Assembly (NCBI GenBank): GCA_946614205.1
Contig: CAMOGR010000225.1
Span: 1-10,731 of the forward strand
Direction: 5' to 3'
Length of the DNA: 10,731 bases
DNA from: an uncultured Bacteroidales bacterium
GTDB taxonomy: Bacteria > Bacteroidota > Bacteroidia > Bacteroidales > UBA932
Under the pieces are notes generated by a model. The model did no database searches and was not told the DNA's origin. It saw nothing but the letters and a program-made list of their open reading frames with translations. The position numbers and the translations under genes were made by a program. The number at the start of each line of letters is the position of its first letter. Within the stretch, counting starts at the first letter, position 1. Of this stretch, positions 1 to 5,841 are shown piece by piece.

Positions 1-686
1 GCGTTCATGTTGTTTGTTGCCAGGAAGGCATTGATGGGAGCGGGGAGTCCGCCGATAGCAACATAGAGATTCAGATACCTCTTCAAGGCAACGTGGATTC
101 CTTCCGGAACCGGCGTTTCCTCCGTGTAGAACTTCCTGAGAGCGTCGATGACATTCTGATTCAATCCGTTGGCCCATAGAAACTCTTCGAAGTCCAAGGG
201 ATACATCTCGATGATATCCTCGCTGCCAACAGGAACGGAGTTGATGCCCAGATCTTTCTTCTGTATCATCTTGCGACGCCGTTTCTTGAGCTCATCGCCG
301 TAGCCCTGGACGCCCAGCAGAGAGCCAGTGGCAATCACGTCAAAGCGACCATCTTCATTGAAAAACTTGAGCGAAGTCCTGGCCTCGGGGCATTCCTGGA
401 TCTCATCAAAGATCAGGCATGTCTCTCCGGGGATAAACTTGACGCCCTTGATCTGCGCCGACAAGTTGAGCAGAATGCTGTCCACATCCTTTGATCCGAC
501 GAAGGCATTGATTCGTTCCGGCTGCTTGATGAAGTTCATGTAGACGACATTCTTGTAGTTCTGCTCAGCGAAGTGCTGCGAGATATATGTTTTTCCGCAC
601 TGGCGGATGCCCATTATCACCAAGGGCTTATGCCCGGGCTTGTTTTTCCACGCTATGAGAGCGTCTTCGATTTTCCTTTTCAGCAT
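1..686 (-). CDS. AAA ATPase, DUF4143/AAA_14 type (N-terminal 228 residues, cut by window edge)
   Basis: This is the N-terminal part of an ATP-binding protein of the AAA_14/DUF4143 family; its C-terminal portion lies beyond the left edge. The translation starts MLKRKIEDALIAW. It shows a Walker A motif GIRQCGKT (residues 26-33; the family usually has GPRQVGKT), a Walker B stretch LIFDEIQ (91-97), a sensor-like VIATGSLLG (117-125) and the family signature PLDFEEFLWA (163-172). A Lys/Arg-rich stretch (KKRRRKMIQKK, 134-144) sits between sensor and signature, where many relatives seem to be shorter. The start is the ATG at 684-686, with AAAGGA about 7 nt upstream and a promoter just before it. Such ATPases occur in many copies in Bacteroidales genomes. 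Their cellular role is mostly unknown, and nothing in the neighbourhood reveals it. No frameshift is seen within the visible part. Confidence 0.9.
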   Translation of the reverse strand, partial: MLKRKIEDALIAWKNKPGHKPLVIMGIRQCGKTYISQHFAEQNYKNVVYMNFIKQPERINAFVGSKDVDSILLNLSAQIKGVKFIPGETCLIFDEIQECPEARTSLKFFNEDGRFDVIATGSLLGVQGYGDELKKRRRKMIQKKDLGINSVPVGSEDIIEMYPLDFEEFLWANGLNQNVIDALRKFYTEETPVPEGIHVALKRYLNLYVAIGGLPAPINAFLATNNMN

Positions 687-708
687 AGTCTTATCCTTTG
701 GACGGTTA

Positions 709-740
709 CAAAGTTACACTTTTCCCAACGACTTTTCAAG
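709..740 (-). promoter_or_regulatory. Bacteroidetes-type promoter of the AAA ATPase gene
   Basis: On the minus strand, TAACTTTG (709-716) matches the Bacteroidetes -7 consensus TAnnTTTG exactly. A CTTG (737-740) lies 20 bp upstream of it and could serve as the -33 element. The -7 box ends about 22 bp before the ATPase ATG, so the 5' leader would be very short. The element overlaps the first of the 33-bp repeat units. Confidence 0.55.
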
Positions 741-803
741 CGTTCTTCGTAATTTTTCAAACGAGTTTTTGTTGTTTTACCGTAATTTTTCCAACGAGTT
801 TTA
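715..803 (-). repeat. Three imperfect direct repeats of 33-bp period upstream of the ATPase gene
   Basis: Units begin at 715, 748 and 781. The 23-nt starts of the second and third units (748-770 and 781-803) agree at 21 of 23 positions. The first unit is more diverged but keeps the core, read on the minus strand as AAAASTCGTTKGRAAAA. The repeats overlap the promoter's -33 and -7 region, so they may be binding sites for a regulator, possibly the ATPase itself. That is inference; the sequence shows only the repeats and where they are. Confidence 0.7.
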
Positions 804-812
804 CCCGAATTT

Positions 813-826
813 GTACATTTTTGTAC
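813..826. promoter_or_regulatory. Small palindrome GTACA-TTTT-TGTAC
   Basis: A 5-bp inverted repeat with a 4-nt spacer lies at the far end of the 33-bp repeat block, about 127 bp from the ATPase start codon. It could be a protein-binding site. It is too short and AT-rich to be a terminator. Confidence 0.3.
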
Positions 827-1150
827 CGCGCGCGAGAAGTAGAGAAAAATGCTGGCCAACTCTGCTGGACTGCCGGATGCGGATGACCGCTTTCTCTATC
901 GGCCCAAGGAGCATAGACGATGAATTCGAACTCCCTCGGCCCGGATACAAGACCCTCAAAACATTTCAGGAGCGATGTTAGCTGCTCCGACTGGCACTCA
1001 GGTTTACTTGCTTACTCTTTCCTCCGGGAAACGCAACCGGGAGCGTAGCGATTGCACTCCCGGTTAATCATTTCACTGTCCATCAGAACGCAAGCACAGG
1101 GCGGGCTAAACAGTAATCATGAACATGCTATTGTCGATTGACTCTCTGTC
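827..1150. other. Intergenic stretch without a convincing gene
   Basis: Between the ATPase upstream repeats and the stop codon of the 565-residue lipoprotein I see no reading frame with family features, no RNA gene and no clear promoter. The only structure I can support is the inverted repeat at 1035-1065, listed separately. A plus-strand frame crosses the first part, but it runs through the 33-bp repeats and overlaps the ATPase start, so I did not call it. Confidence 0.6.
1035..1065. repeat. 9-bp perfect inverted repeat (AACCGGGAG / CTCCCGGTT)
   Basis: The arms are at 1035-1043 and 1057-1065, around a 13-nt loop. It lies about 86 bp downstream of the minus-strand stop codon at 1151, where a terminator for the lipoprotein gene would be expected. 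No T-run follows on either strand, so a rho-independent terminator is doubtful. A REP-like intergenic palindrome is the alternative. Confidence 0.5.
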
Positions 1151-2848
1151 TTATTTGTGCGTCAGCGTCCAGCGGGTGACGTTGTTGCCACCGCGAAGAA
1201 CGGTGCTGGCCGCCCAGTTCAAGTGTTCGGTCTCTGCACCCGCCCAATTTGCCACGCCGTCCACTGTCACGCTGCCACTGCCGCTGTCATGCGCTCCCTT
1301 GCCTATTGGTGCTGGTGCCTCATAGCCCGGGGTAGCCGTTACGCTGGTAATACCATTAGATATGACGATGCTTCCATATCTGCCATATTGACCGCCTCCG
1401 ATGCCCGCAGCACTTAAGCCGCCTCTGGCCGTGACTGTGCCGCCATTGATGGTGATGATGCCGCAAGAACCATTTGTAATATTTCCTTGTCCACTGCCGA
1501 TTCCAGCAGCATTGATACCTCCATTTGCTGTAATCGTACCACCATTGATTGTGATGTTGCCGCAATCGACATTCCAGCCGCCGCCTATACCAGCTGCACA
1601 ATTATAGGCCTCCGCATTCAGACTGCCACTGCCACCAATGGTGAGTGTCTTGCCTGTAGCACCTACTTGGACTGCAGGATAGTGTGACGTTGAGGCAATA
1701 ACGGTGTTCGCACCTTCAAGATTGATGGTGGCGTTACCCGAGCAGATGATGCCCGCCGAGCCCGTCGCGCTGATGTTCACGTTTTCAATCGTTACGGTGG
1801 CACCGTCGGCGATGGTGATAGTGTTGGCGGTGGCTGCGGTGCTGCTCATGTAGATGATGTCGCCGTCAACGGCACTGACGCTGCCCTTGGTCAAGTCCTT
1901 GAAAGGCAATGCGCTGGTGTTCGCGTCTTTCACCATGTCTATGGACAGGTTGCGGTAGAACTTGCCCGCCGTGAGCGTCGTGTTGGACGCGGTGTATATG
2001 TAGTTGTTGTATCCGCCGCTGCCCAGCGAACTGTTGTAGAACGAGACGGTCTTGCCGCTGACGGGGAGCAGGGCGATGTAGATGTCGTCGCTGTGCTTGA
2101 AGCCGCGCGTTATGCCGCCAATATAGTCATGAGGTTTGTCCGACGTGATGGTGTAGGTGTGTCCGTTTCCGTCGTTGATGATGATGGGGCTGAACTCATG
2201 CTCGGAACCGCCCGATATGCTACCGCCCGCACTCTCAACGATGTCGAAGTGGAACTTGCAGATGCAGACGCGGTTGGTCATCGTGACCGTGCCGCTGACC
2301 GATGCCTCCGAGCCGCTGACGGTGATGGTGCCCGTGCCCGTGGCCGCGTCGAACTTCGTGCTGATGCCGTTGGCTCCCGTCAGGTTTCCGTTCTGGCTGA
2401 GCAGTGCCGTCTCGTCGATGTCGCCCGTGTCGTTGTGCAGCGATGCGGGAAATACGAACTTGGCCGTGCCTTTGTCCTTTGCATCGGCAGCAAATGTGGC
2501 GCTGATGGTGGCCTCGCCCGTCTCGCTGTCGACGGTCTGGACGGTGGCCGTCGTGATGGCGTGGCCGGTGGTTGTCTCGTAATAGACGGCAATCTCTTCG
2601 CCAGCCTCCCACGCCACGTTCAGGATTTCCTTGTTGTCGCCGTCCTTGCCCGTAGTGATAGCCTTGGTGCCGGGATCTTCACCTTTGGGTGCAAGCGTCG
2701 CGGTGAAGGTGACGGTCTGGGTGTCCTCCGGTAACTTGGTGATTTCGTCGATAGATGATTCGGCCTTGGCGCAGGAGACAAGGACTGCGGCTGATACGAA
2801 CACGGCCGCGGCTGCCAGGACATGATGGACTCTTTTCATGGTCTGCAT
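1151..2848 (-). CDS. Fimbrillin-like surface lipoprotein with Gly-rich beta-helix-like C-terminal half
   Basis: This 565-residue protein is probably an outer-surface lipoprotein. It begins with a signal peptide ending in the lipobox LVSC (Cys26). Residues about 45-310 resemble the fimbrillin/Mfa-like N-terminal sandwich: a Thr-rich strand (TVTFTATL), TKA, WEAGEEIAVYYE (80-91), a strand of the ATISATF type, FVFPAS (131-136) and ALLPVSG (259-265). Residues about 322-535 have short Thr/Ile/Gly strands and tandem units of AAGIGGG plus ITINGGT, as in right-handed beta-helix or carbohydrate-binding repeat proteins. A role in adhesion or glycan binding is inferred. The start could be the ATG at 2848 or the one at 2839 (MKRVHHV); neither has a clear ribosome-binding site. 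It lies 18 bp after the 48-residue gene, probably in one transcript. No catalytic residues can be identified. Confidence 0.9.
   Translation of the reverse strand: MQTMKRVHHVLAAAAVFVSAAVLVSCAKAESSIDEITKLPEDTQTVTFTATLAPKGEDPGTKAITTGKDGDNKEILNVAWEAGEEIAVYYETTTGHAITTATVQTVDSETGEATISATFAADAKDKGTAKFVFPASLHNDTGDIDETALLSQNGNLTGANGISTKFDAATGTGTITVSGSEASVSGTVTMTNRVCICKFHFDIVESAGGSISGGSEHEFSPIIINDGNGHTYTITSDKPHDYIGGITRGFKHSDDIYIALLPVSGKTVSFYNSSLGSGGYNNYIYTASNTTLTAGKFYRNLSIDMVKDANTSALPFKDLTKGSVSAVDGDIIYMSSTAATANTITIADGATVTIENVNISATGSAGIICSGNATINLEGANTVIASTSHYPAVQVGATGKTLTIGGSGSLNAEAYNCAAGIGGGWNVDCGNITINGGTITANGGINAAGIGSGQGNITNGSCGIITINGGTVTARGGLSAAGIGGGQYGRYGSIVISNGITSVTATPGYEAPAPIGKGAHDSGSGSVTVDGVANWAGAETEHLNWAASTVLRGGNNVTRWTLTHK
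1316..1597 (-). repeat. In-gene tandem repeat encoding about 30-residue Gly-rich units
   Basis: Residues 418-446, 447-479 and 480-511 of the lipoprotein are three diverged copies of one unit that begins AAGIGGG or AAGIGSG. The first two continue with ITINGGT[IV]TA and GG. The first two also carry a Cys just before the ITINGG strand (Cys429, Cys462). The third has lost the Cys and most of the strand motif, as expected for the end of a solenoid. Confidence 0.75.
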
Positions 2849-2866
2849 AGGGTTAAGGGTTCGATA

Positions 2867-3013
2867 TCAGTTGCCGAAAGGATTCTCGTCGATGGGATCA
2901 TACGGGTCACGCTTATTTACGCCACGGGGACTCTGGCAGATGACGCCTTCCTGCACCACCTCAAAGACCAGCGTCGAGGGTGCAAGGTATGTTTGTTTGT
3001 TCTTCTTTTCCAT
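2867..3013 (-). CDS. Small 48-residue protein upstream of the fimbrillin-like lipoprotein
   Basis: The product begins MEKKNKQTYLAPSTLVFEVV and ends in the acidic, Pro-rich tail DPYDPIDENPFGN. It has no signal peptide or membrane segment. Key residues are Tyr9, Ala11-Pro12, Val16, Glu18, Glu22-Gly23 and Cys26. From memory, small proteins of this pattern (YxAP...V.E...EGVIC) recur beside fimbrillin-type genes in Bacteroidales, but no function is known to me. The ATG at 3011-3013 is preferred over one 14 codons upstream: conservation-like features begin here, and the earlier ATG would lie within the promoter region. It is the first gene of a two-gene unit; the lipoprotein starts 18 bp after its stop. 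It could be a regulator, a chaperone or a secreted peptide; I cannot choose among these. Confidence 0.75.
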   Translation of the reverse strand: MEKKNKQTYLAPSTLVFEVVQEGVICQSPRGVNKRDPYDPIDENPFGN

Positions 3014-3043
3014 GTTACGGTAATCACTACGGTTTGCTATGCA

Positions 3044-3051
3044 CAAAGTTA
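3044..3051 (-). promoter_or_regulatory. -7 box of the small-protein/lipoprotein unit
   Basis: TAACTTTG on the minus strand matches TAnnTTTG and is identical to the -7 box before the AAA ATPase. Transcription would start about 25 nt before the ATG at 3013. I see no good -33 TTTG at 19-20 bp upstream (about 3071-3075), only a weak GTG, so the assignment is moderate. Confidence 0.5.
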
Positions 3052-3263
3052 GCATTTTAATTCATATTTCACGCAGTAGCAGGGAGTTGAACTTCATTTC
3101 CTCCCGGATAGCGGGCATCTACGATTCAGTCGGCCTGACCCAACATCGGCAGGATCCTTTCGGAAGTAATCAACCTCGCAGTAGGTGTGGGCGCAAAGGC
3201 GGGAGCGGTCGGTTTTTCCTCAAGTAGCTCGAGCTGCCCTCCGGCGTAAAAGTGAGATCAGGG
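3052..3263. other. Intergenic region, possibly with a decayed coding remnant
   Basis: This stretch separates the divergent promoters of the small-protein unit and the tRNA. The minus strand holds a stop-free run of 43 codons (3257 down to the TGA at 3126-3128). Its translation looks protein-like (for example GGQLELLEEKP and ARLITSERILPMLG), but it has no start codon and a stop codon directly upstream. It may be the 3' end of a lost gene or chance. No RNA structure was recognised. Confidence 0.35.
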
Positions 3264-3294
3264 TGTGATAGTATGGAAATTATTGCTATATTTG
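3264..3294 (+). promoter_or_regulatory. Promoter of the tRNA gene
   Basis: TATATTTG (3287-3294) fits the Bacteroidetes -7 consensus TAnnTTTG. TGTG (3264-3267) lies 19 bp upstream and is a weak -33 candidate. The -7 box ends 31 bp before the first base of the mature tRNA, which leaves a short leader containing a hairpin. Confidence 0.6.
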
Positions 3295-3301
3295 CACTGC
3301 A

Positions 3302-3322
3302 ATTCCCGGCGCGTCCGGGAAT
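3302..3322 (+). other. 8-bp hairpin in the tRNA 5' leader
   Basis: ATTCCCGG (3302-3309) pairs with CCGGGAAT (3315-3322) around the 5-nt loop CGCGT. It ends 3 nt before the mature tRNA. It could affect RNase P processing or protect the precursor's 5' end; this is inference from position only. Confidence 0.5.
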
Positions 3323-3325
3323 CAC

Positions 3326-3399
3326 GGTCCCTTAGCTCAGTTGGTTAGAGCACCTGACTCATAATCAGGGAGTCGCAGGATCATGCCCTGCAGGGACCA
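3326..3399 (+). tRNA. tRNA with CAU anticodon, probably tRNA-Ile2 (lysidine type)
   Basis: A full 74-nt cloverleaf is visible: acceptor GGTCCCT/AGGGACC, D-stem GCTC/GAGC, anticodon stem CCTGA/TCAGG around CTCATAA, T-stem GCAGG/CCTGC and discriminator A. The anticodon is CAU, so it is an elongator Met or an Ile tRNA in which TilS makes lysidine at C34. I favour Ile2: pairs C4-G69 and C5-G68 match the E. coli Ile2 tRNA (GGCCCCT acceptor) and not elongator Met (GGCTACG), and the GACTCATAATC segment also matches E. coli Ile2. It is not the initiator, since the three G-C pairs above the anticodon are absent. The 3' CCA is not encoded, as is usual in this phylum. The T-loop is ATCATGC, with A54 and U58 in place of the usual U54 and A58. 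Confidence 0.93.
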
Positions 3400-3400
3400 C

Positions 3401-3428
3401 AAAAAGCCGCTCTTTTGAGCGGCTTTTT
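3401..3428 (+). terminator. Strong rho-independent terminator after the tRNA, symmetric
   Basis: AAAAAGCCGCTC (3401-3412) pairs perfectly with GAGCGGCTTTTT (3417-3428) around a TTTT loop. The stem begins one base after the tRNA and ends in a T-run. The hairpin also has the A-run/T-run arrangement on the minus strand, so it could also stop transcription from the convergent fimbrial operon, whose last stop codon is about 130 bp away. Confidence 0.9.
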
Positions 3429-3452
3429 GCGGTCCCCCGGGACCTTATTATC
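3417..3452 (+). repeat. Direct repeat copy A of the terminator tail (36 bp)
   Basis: This copy runs from GAGCGGCTTTTT to CCTTATTATC and matches the copy at 3525-3560 at 35 of 36 positions; the only difference is G or T after GGTCCCCC. It also contains GGTCCC-CC-GGGACC, a palindrome resembling the tRNA acceptor arms. The two copies are 108 bp apart. Confidence 0.85.
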
Positions 3453-3484
3453 CCCCGCTGCTTCGCAGCAGCCCCCAAGGGCAC

Positions 3485-3500
3485 GGGGGGCGTACCCCCC
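3485..3500. other. Poly-G/poly-C hairpin (GGGGGG-CGTA-CCCCCC)
   Basis: A perfect 6-bp G-C stem with a 4-nt loop lies in the very GC-rich spacer (3453-3514) between the two terminator copies. A second small hairpin, GCTGC-TTC-GCAGC, lies just before it near 3457-3469. The spacer carries no gene. Confidence 0.55.
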
Positions 3501-3514
3501 GAAACCCCCTGCCA

Positions 3515-3536
3515 CCGCTCAAAAGAGCGGCTTTTT
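3515..3536 (+). terminator. Second, loop-inverted terminator-like hairpin
   Basis: CCGCTC (3515-3520) pairs with GAGCGG (3525-3530) around AAAA, followed by CTTTTT. The 16-bp core is the reverse complement of the core in the first terminator (CCGCTC-TTTT-GAGCGG at 3407-3422), so the palindrome appears in flipped orientation with its loop inverted. It could act as a backup terminator on the plus strand. On the minus strand it lacks a T-run. Confidence 0.6.
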
Positions 3537-3560
3537 GCGGTCCCCCTGGACCTTATTATC
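3525..3560 (+). repeat. Direct repeat copy B of the terminator tail (36 bp)
   Basis: This is the partner of 3417-3452, with one mismatch. Its last two bases are part of the stop codon of the 760-residue lipoprotein gene (TGA on the minus strand, 3559-3561), so the repeat abuts the fimbrial operon exactly. Confidence 0.85.
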
Positions 3561-5841
3561 AGGGTTCGTACTCGAGGGCCACGGCAGGGCCGAAGTACTT
3601 GATCTTGACGAAGAGACCTACGTTGGAGGCGCGGTTGGCTGCGGCGCGTATAGGGCGGATATCGTCGAAGAAGATGGTGTAGACCTTGTCCCGTTCATCT
3701 ATGACGGTTTCGCCCTCTTCTTCCGTTGTAGGCTTGTTCAGGAGGGTATCTATGTACCAGAAGTCCCAAGGCTCGTCTACGGCGCGGTAGTTCCAATCTG
3801 AGTCGGTTGTGGAGAAAGACATCCCGGACAGAGTCTCTCCGTCGAGTCTGGAGCCGTTTTCGGTGCCGTTCATTTCTACGGCGATATTGTTCTCCGTCTC
3901 TTCAAGTGCAGTGCTGCCGGAACTCCTGCGCTCGGCCTTGAAAGGATTGAGCGTAAGGGACGCCATACGGATTTTGATGGGATAGAGACCAAGGGGATAG
4001 TCGCCGGGAATCTTTATGTCCATCTTGTACGTGTCACAAGTTACTCCGTTGACTGTGCGCGTATCTCCTGTCTTTATCAACTTGAGTTCAGTGCTGCCCT
4101 GTGGCAGATAGTTGAACTTGTCGATGGTGTAGATGTTGAGGAATCGCGTCATGCCCGTTATCTTGTCCTTGAGCTCTATCTGGCCGCCCTGGAGCGCGGA
4201 GTTGATGGATGTACCGAGTGTAAAGCTTATCGCGCCCCTGTAGGTGGTGCCGTCATTGCTGACGGTAGTGACCGTAACTACGTCGGACGCAAAGGAAGAA
4301 CGGATGTCGGTGTTCCATGCGGCCTTGAAGCTGTCTGCGGTAACTGCGGCCGTGCTCTCACCGCTGACCATGGCCTTGTACTCAAAATAAACGGTCTGGG
4401 TGGTGTTGACCAGTGCCGGGTCCTGATAAATGAGGTAAGTGTCTCCGATTATGGACAACTGATAGCGGCCGTCGTTGACGGTAGGAACGGTTTCGCTGAT
4501 GGTTACGGTCTGGTTGTTGGCGTAGGTTACGGAGTTTACCGCATCATCGAAGCTGGAATATCCAAGGCCCTCCCAGGGGATGCCGAAGATGTCCAGGACA
4601 TAGTTGTGGTTGCGGAAAATCTTGCACGGCTCCTGGCTCTCGTTGAGCATCATGAGGGTGTGGTACTTGGTCTTGGTGCCGGATTGGCCGTCAATCTTGT
4701 AAACCACCTTAAGTATGATTTTCGGCGGGTCGCTCTCGTTGTTCTCGTCTTCGAAGAGGAACAGGGGAGCGTTAATCGAATTGGTGCCGTCGTAAATCTG
4801 GATCATGTCGGCCTCGGTGGCTGTGTATCGGTGAGCGTCGGTTTTGTCGTACTGCGTGAGGCGGTCTTCCTTGAGCGCGGGCGTGGCGGCGGGGTCGAAG
4901 TAGCCGTCAAAGTGGTCCGTGGGGTTTTCGTCCCAGTAGGGTGCGATATAACCCTTGTCAAGCCCGTTGGAGAGTATCCAGTGGATTGACTGGATGGTGT
5001 AGTCGGTGGGATTCTTCTCTATGGGATAATCGTTCCCGCCGATGGTTATCTTGCCGCCGGAAATAGTGTAGCTGGTGCCGTTTATCGTGATGCTCTTGCC
5101 GTTTTCCACTTGCTGCGCTGTACGGGGGAAGTCGAACATGTAGCCGAAGTCCACGCGGGCGCGGTCGCGCACGAGATGCACGTTGTGGCCCTCTTTCTTT
5201 GAGTAAACTACCGAACCGTCAGGCAGCATGGTGGCGAGGGCCAGCCAGTCTTTCATCGCCTCGGAACTTGCTTCGCCGTGGAAACCCCAGTAGGTGATGG
5301 TGCGGTGGCTGGCTGCCGTGACGGTCATTTTGGCCGATTTCACGAGAGTGTTCTCGTTGCCGCCGATCTGGTCGTTTCCCGGGATGTTTGTGGGGGCGTA
5401 TCCATCGGGAAGTCCGATCCCTACATTGCCCACGAAGTGTATGCGTGCAGTACGGGACGGCACCGTCCCCTCGAAGAGCTCGCGTCCCTGGCAGTCGAGG
5501 CCGTCATGGGTGTAGGCCTGCTCGGCTCCTATGAGTATTGCCTGGCGCCATCCGAGGTATATGCCTTCTCTGGTAAAGCAGAGCATGTGGAGGGTCTTGA
5601 TATAGTCCGTGGGGTCTTCGTCTCCTCCCACTACGCTCGCCTTGGTGGACGCATCAACGGCCGGTTCACCCGGAAGGGCAAAGCCTATGCGTACGGGCAT
5701 CTGAGGCTCGTCCAGGCCGAGTTCATGCACCAGCTGCTTGCTCACGCCCTCGTAGCCGGGAAGCTCAATCTCCCTGGGGGAGCAGGACAGGAGTCCGCCC
5801 AGAATCGTAGCTACAGCCAATATGTATCTGCAATGCTTCAT
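3559..5841 (-). CDS. Fimbrial accessory/tip-type lipoprotein, DUF4906-like (760 residues)
   Basis: This is the last gene of the fimbrial operon. The protein starts with a short signal peptide and lipobox LLSC (Cys20). It shares the landmarks of its two upstream neighbours: IKTLHMLCF followed by YLGW (81-98), IHFVGN (134-139), an Arg-led strand near RDRARVDFGY (225-234), RNHNYV (410-415) and GIPW (420-423). After that come Thr/Val-rich stretches that look like immunoglobulin-type strands (about 435-575). The C-terminal region (about 576-760) ends in hydrophobic beta strands; unlike the 982-residue protein it has no DUF1566 motif. I infer an accessory or tip subunit of a type V pilus, probably DUF4906-related. 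Its ATG (5839-5841) shares one base with the previous gene's TGA, which suggests coupled translation. Its exact place in a pilus cannot be read from sequence. Confidence 0.92.
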   Translation of the reverse strand: MKHCRYILAVATILGGLLSCSPREIELPGYEGVSKQLVHELGLDEPQMPVRIGFALPGEPAVDASTKASVVGGDEDPTDYIKTLHMLCFTREGIYLGWRQAILIGAEQAYTHDGLDCQGRELFEGTVPSRTARIHFVGNVGIGLPDGYAPTNIPGNDQIGGNENTLVKSAKMTVTAASHRTITYWGFHGEASSEAMKDWLALATMLPDGSVVYSKKEGHNVHLVRDRARVDFGYMFDFPRTAQQVENGKSITINGTSYTISGGKITIGGNDYPIEKNPTDYTIQSIHWILSNGLDKGYIAPYWDENPTDHFDGYFDPAATPALKEDRLTQYDKTDAHRYTATEADMIQIYDGTNSINAPLFLFEDENNESDPPKIILKVVYKIDGQSGTKTKYHTLMMLNESQEPCKIFRNHNYVLDIFGIPWEGLGYSSFDDAVNSVTYANNQTVTISETVPTVNDGRYQLSIIGDTYLIYQDPALVNTTQTVYFEYKAMVSGESTAAVTADSFKAAWNTDIRSSFASDVVTVTTVSNDGTTYRGAISFTLGTSINSALQGGQIELKDKITGMTRFLNIYTIDKFNYLPQGSTELKLIKTGDTRTVNGVTCDTYKMDIKIPGDYPLGLYPIKIRMASLTLNPFKAERRSSGSTALEETENNIAVEMNGTENGSRLDGETLSGMSFSTTDSDWNYRAVDEPWDFWYIDTLLNKPTTEEEGETVIDERDKVYTIFFDDIRPIRAAANRASNVGLFVKIKYFGPAVALEYEP

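Noticed and set aside
715..803. CRISPR array
   Set aside because: The units are imperfect, contiguous within one 33-bp period, have no unique spacers and no cas genes nearby.
607..981. Plus-strand frame of 124 codons with 11-residue repeats (FSNEF...)
   Set aside because: It overlaps the start of the AAA ATPase gene on the other strand, and the peptide repeats come from the 33-bp DNA repeats (33 is divisible by 3). It has no family features.
3326..3399. Annotation as initiator or elongator tRNA-Met from the CAU anticodon
   Set aside because: The initiator's three G-C pairs in the anticodon stem are missing, and C4-G69 and C5-G68 match the lysidine-type isoleucine tRNA better than elongator Met. 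Met is not fully excluded.
3431..3444. Partial second tRNA suggested by GGTCCC...GGGACC
   Set aside because: Only the acceptor-like arms are present, 2 nt apart; there is no D-, anticodon or T-arm, so it is just a short palindrome.
3415..3801. Plus-strand frame with SGFLRSPGTLLS repeated as SGFLRSPWTLLS
   Set aside because: The peptide repeat is a translation of the duplicated terminator tail, and the frame then runs antisense through the end of the 760-residue lipoprotein gene.
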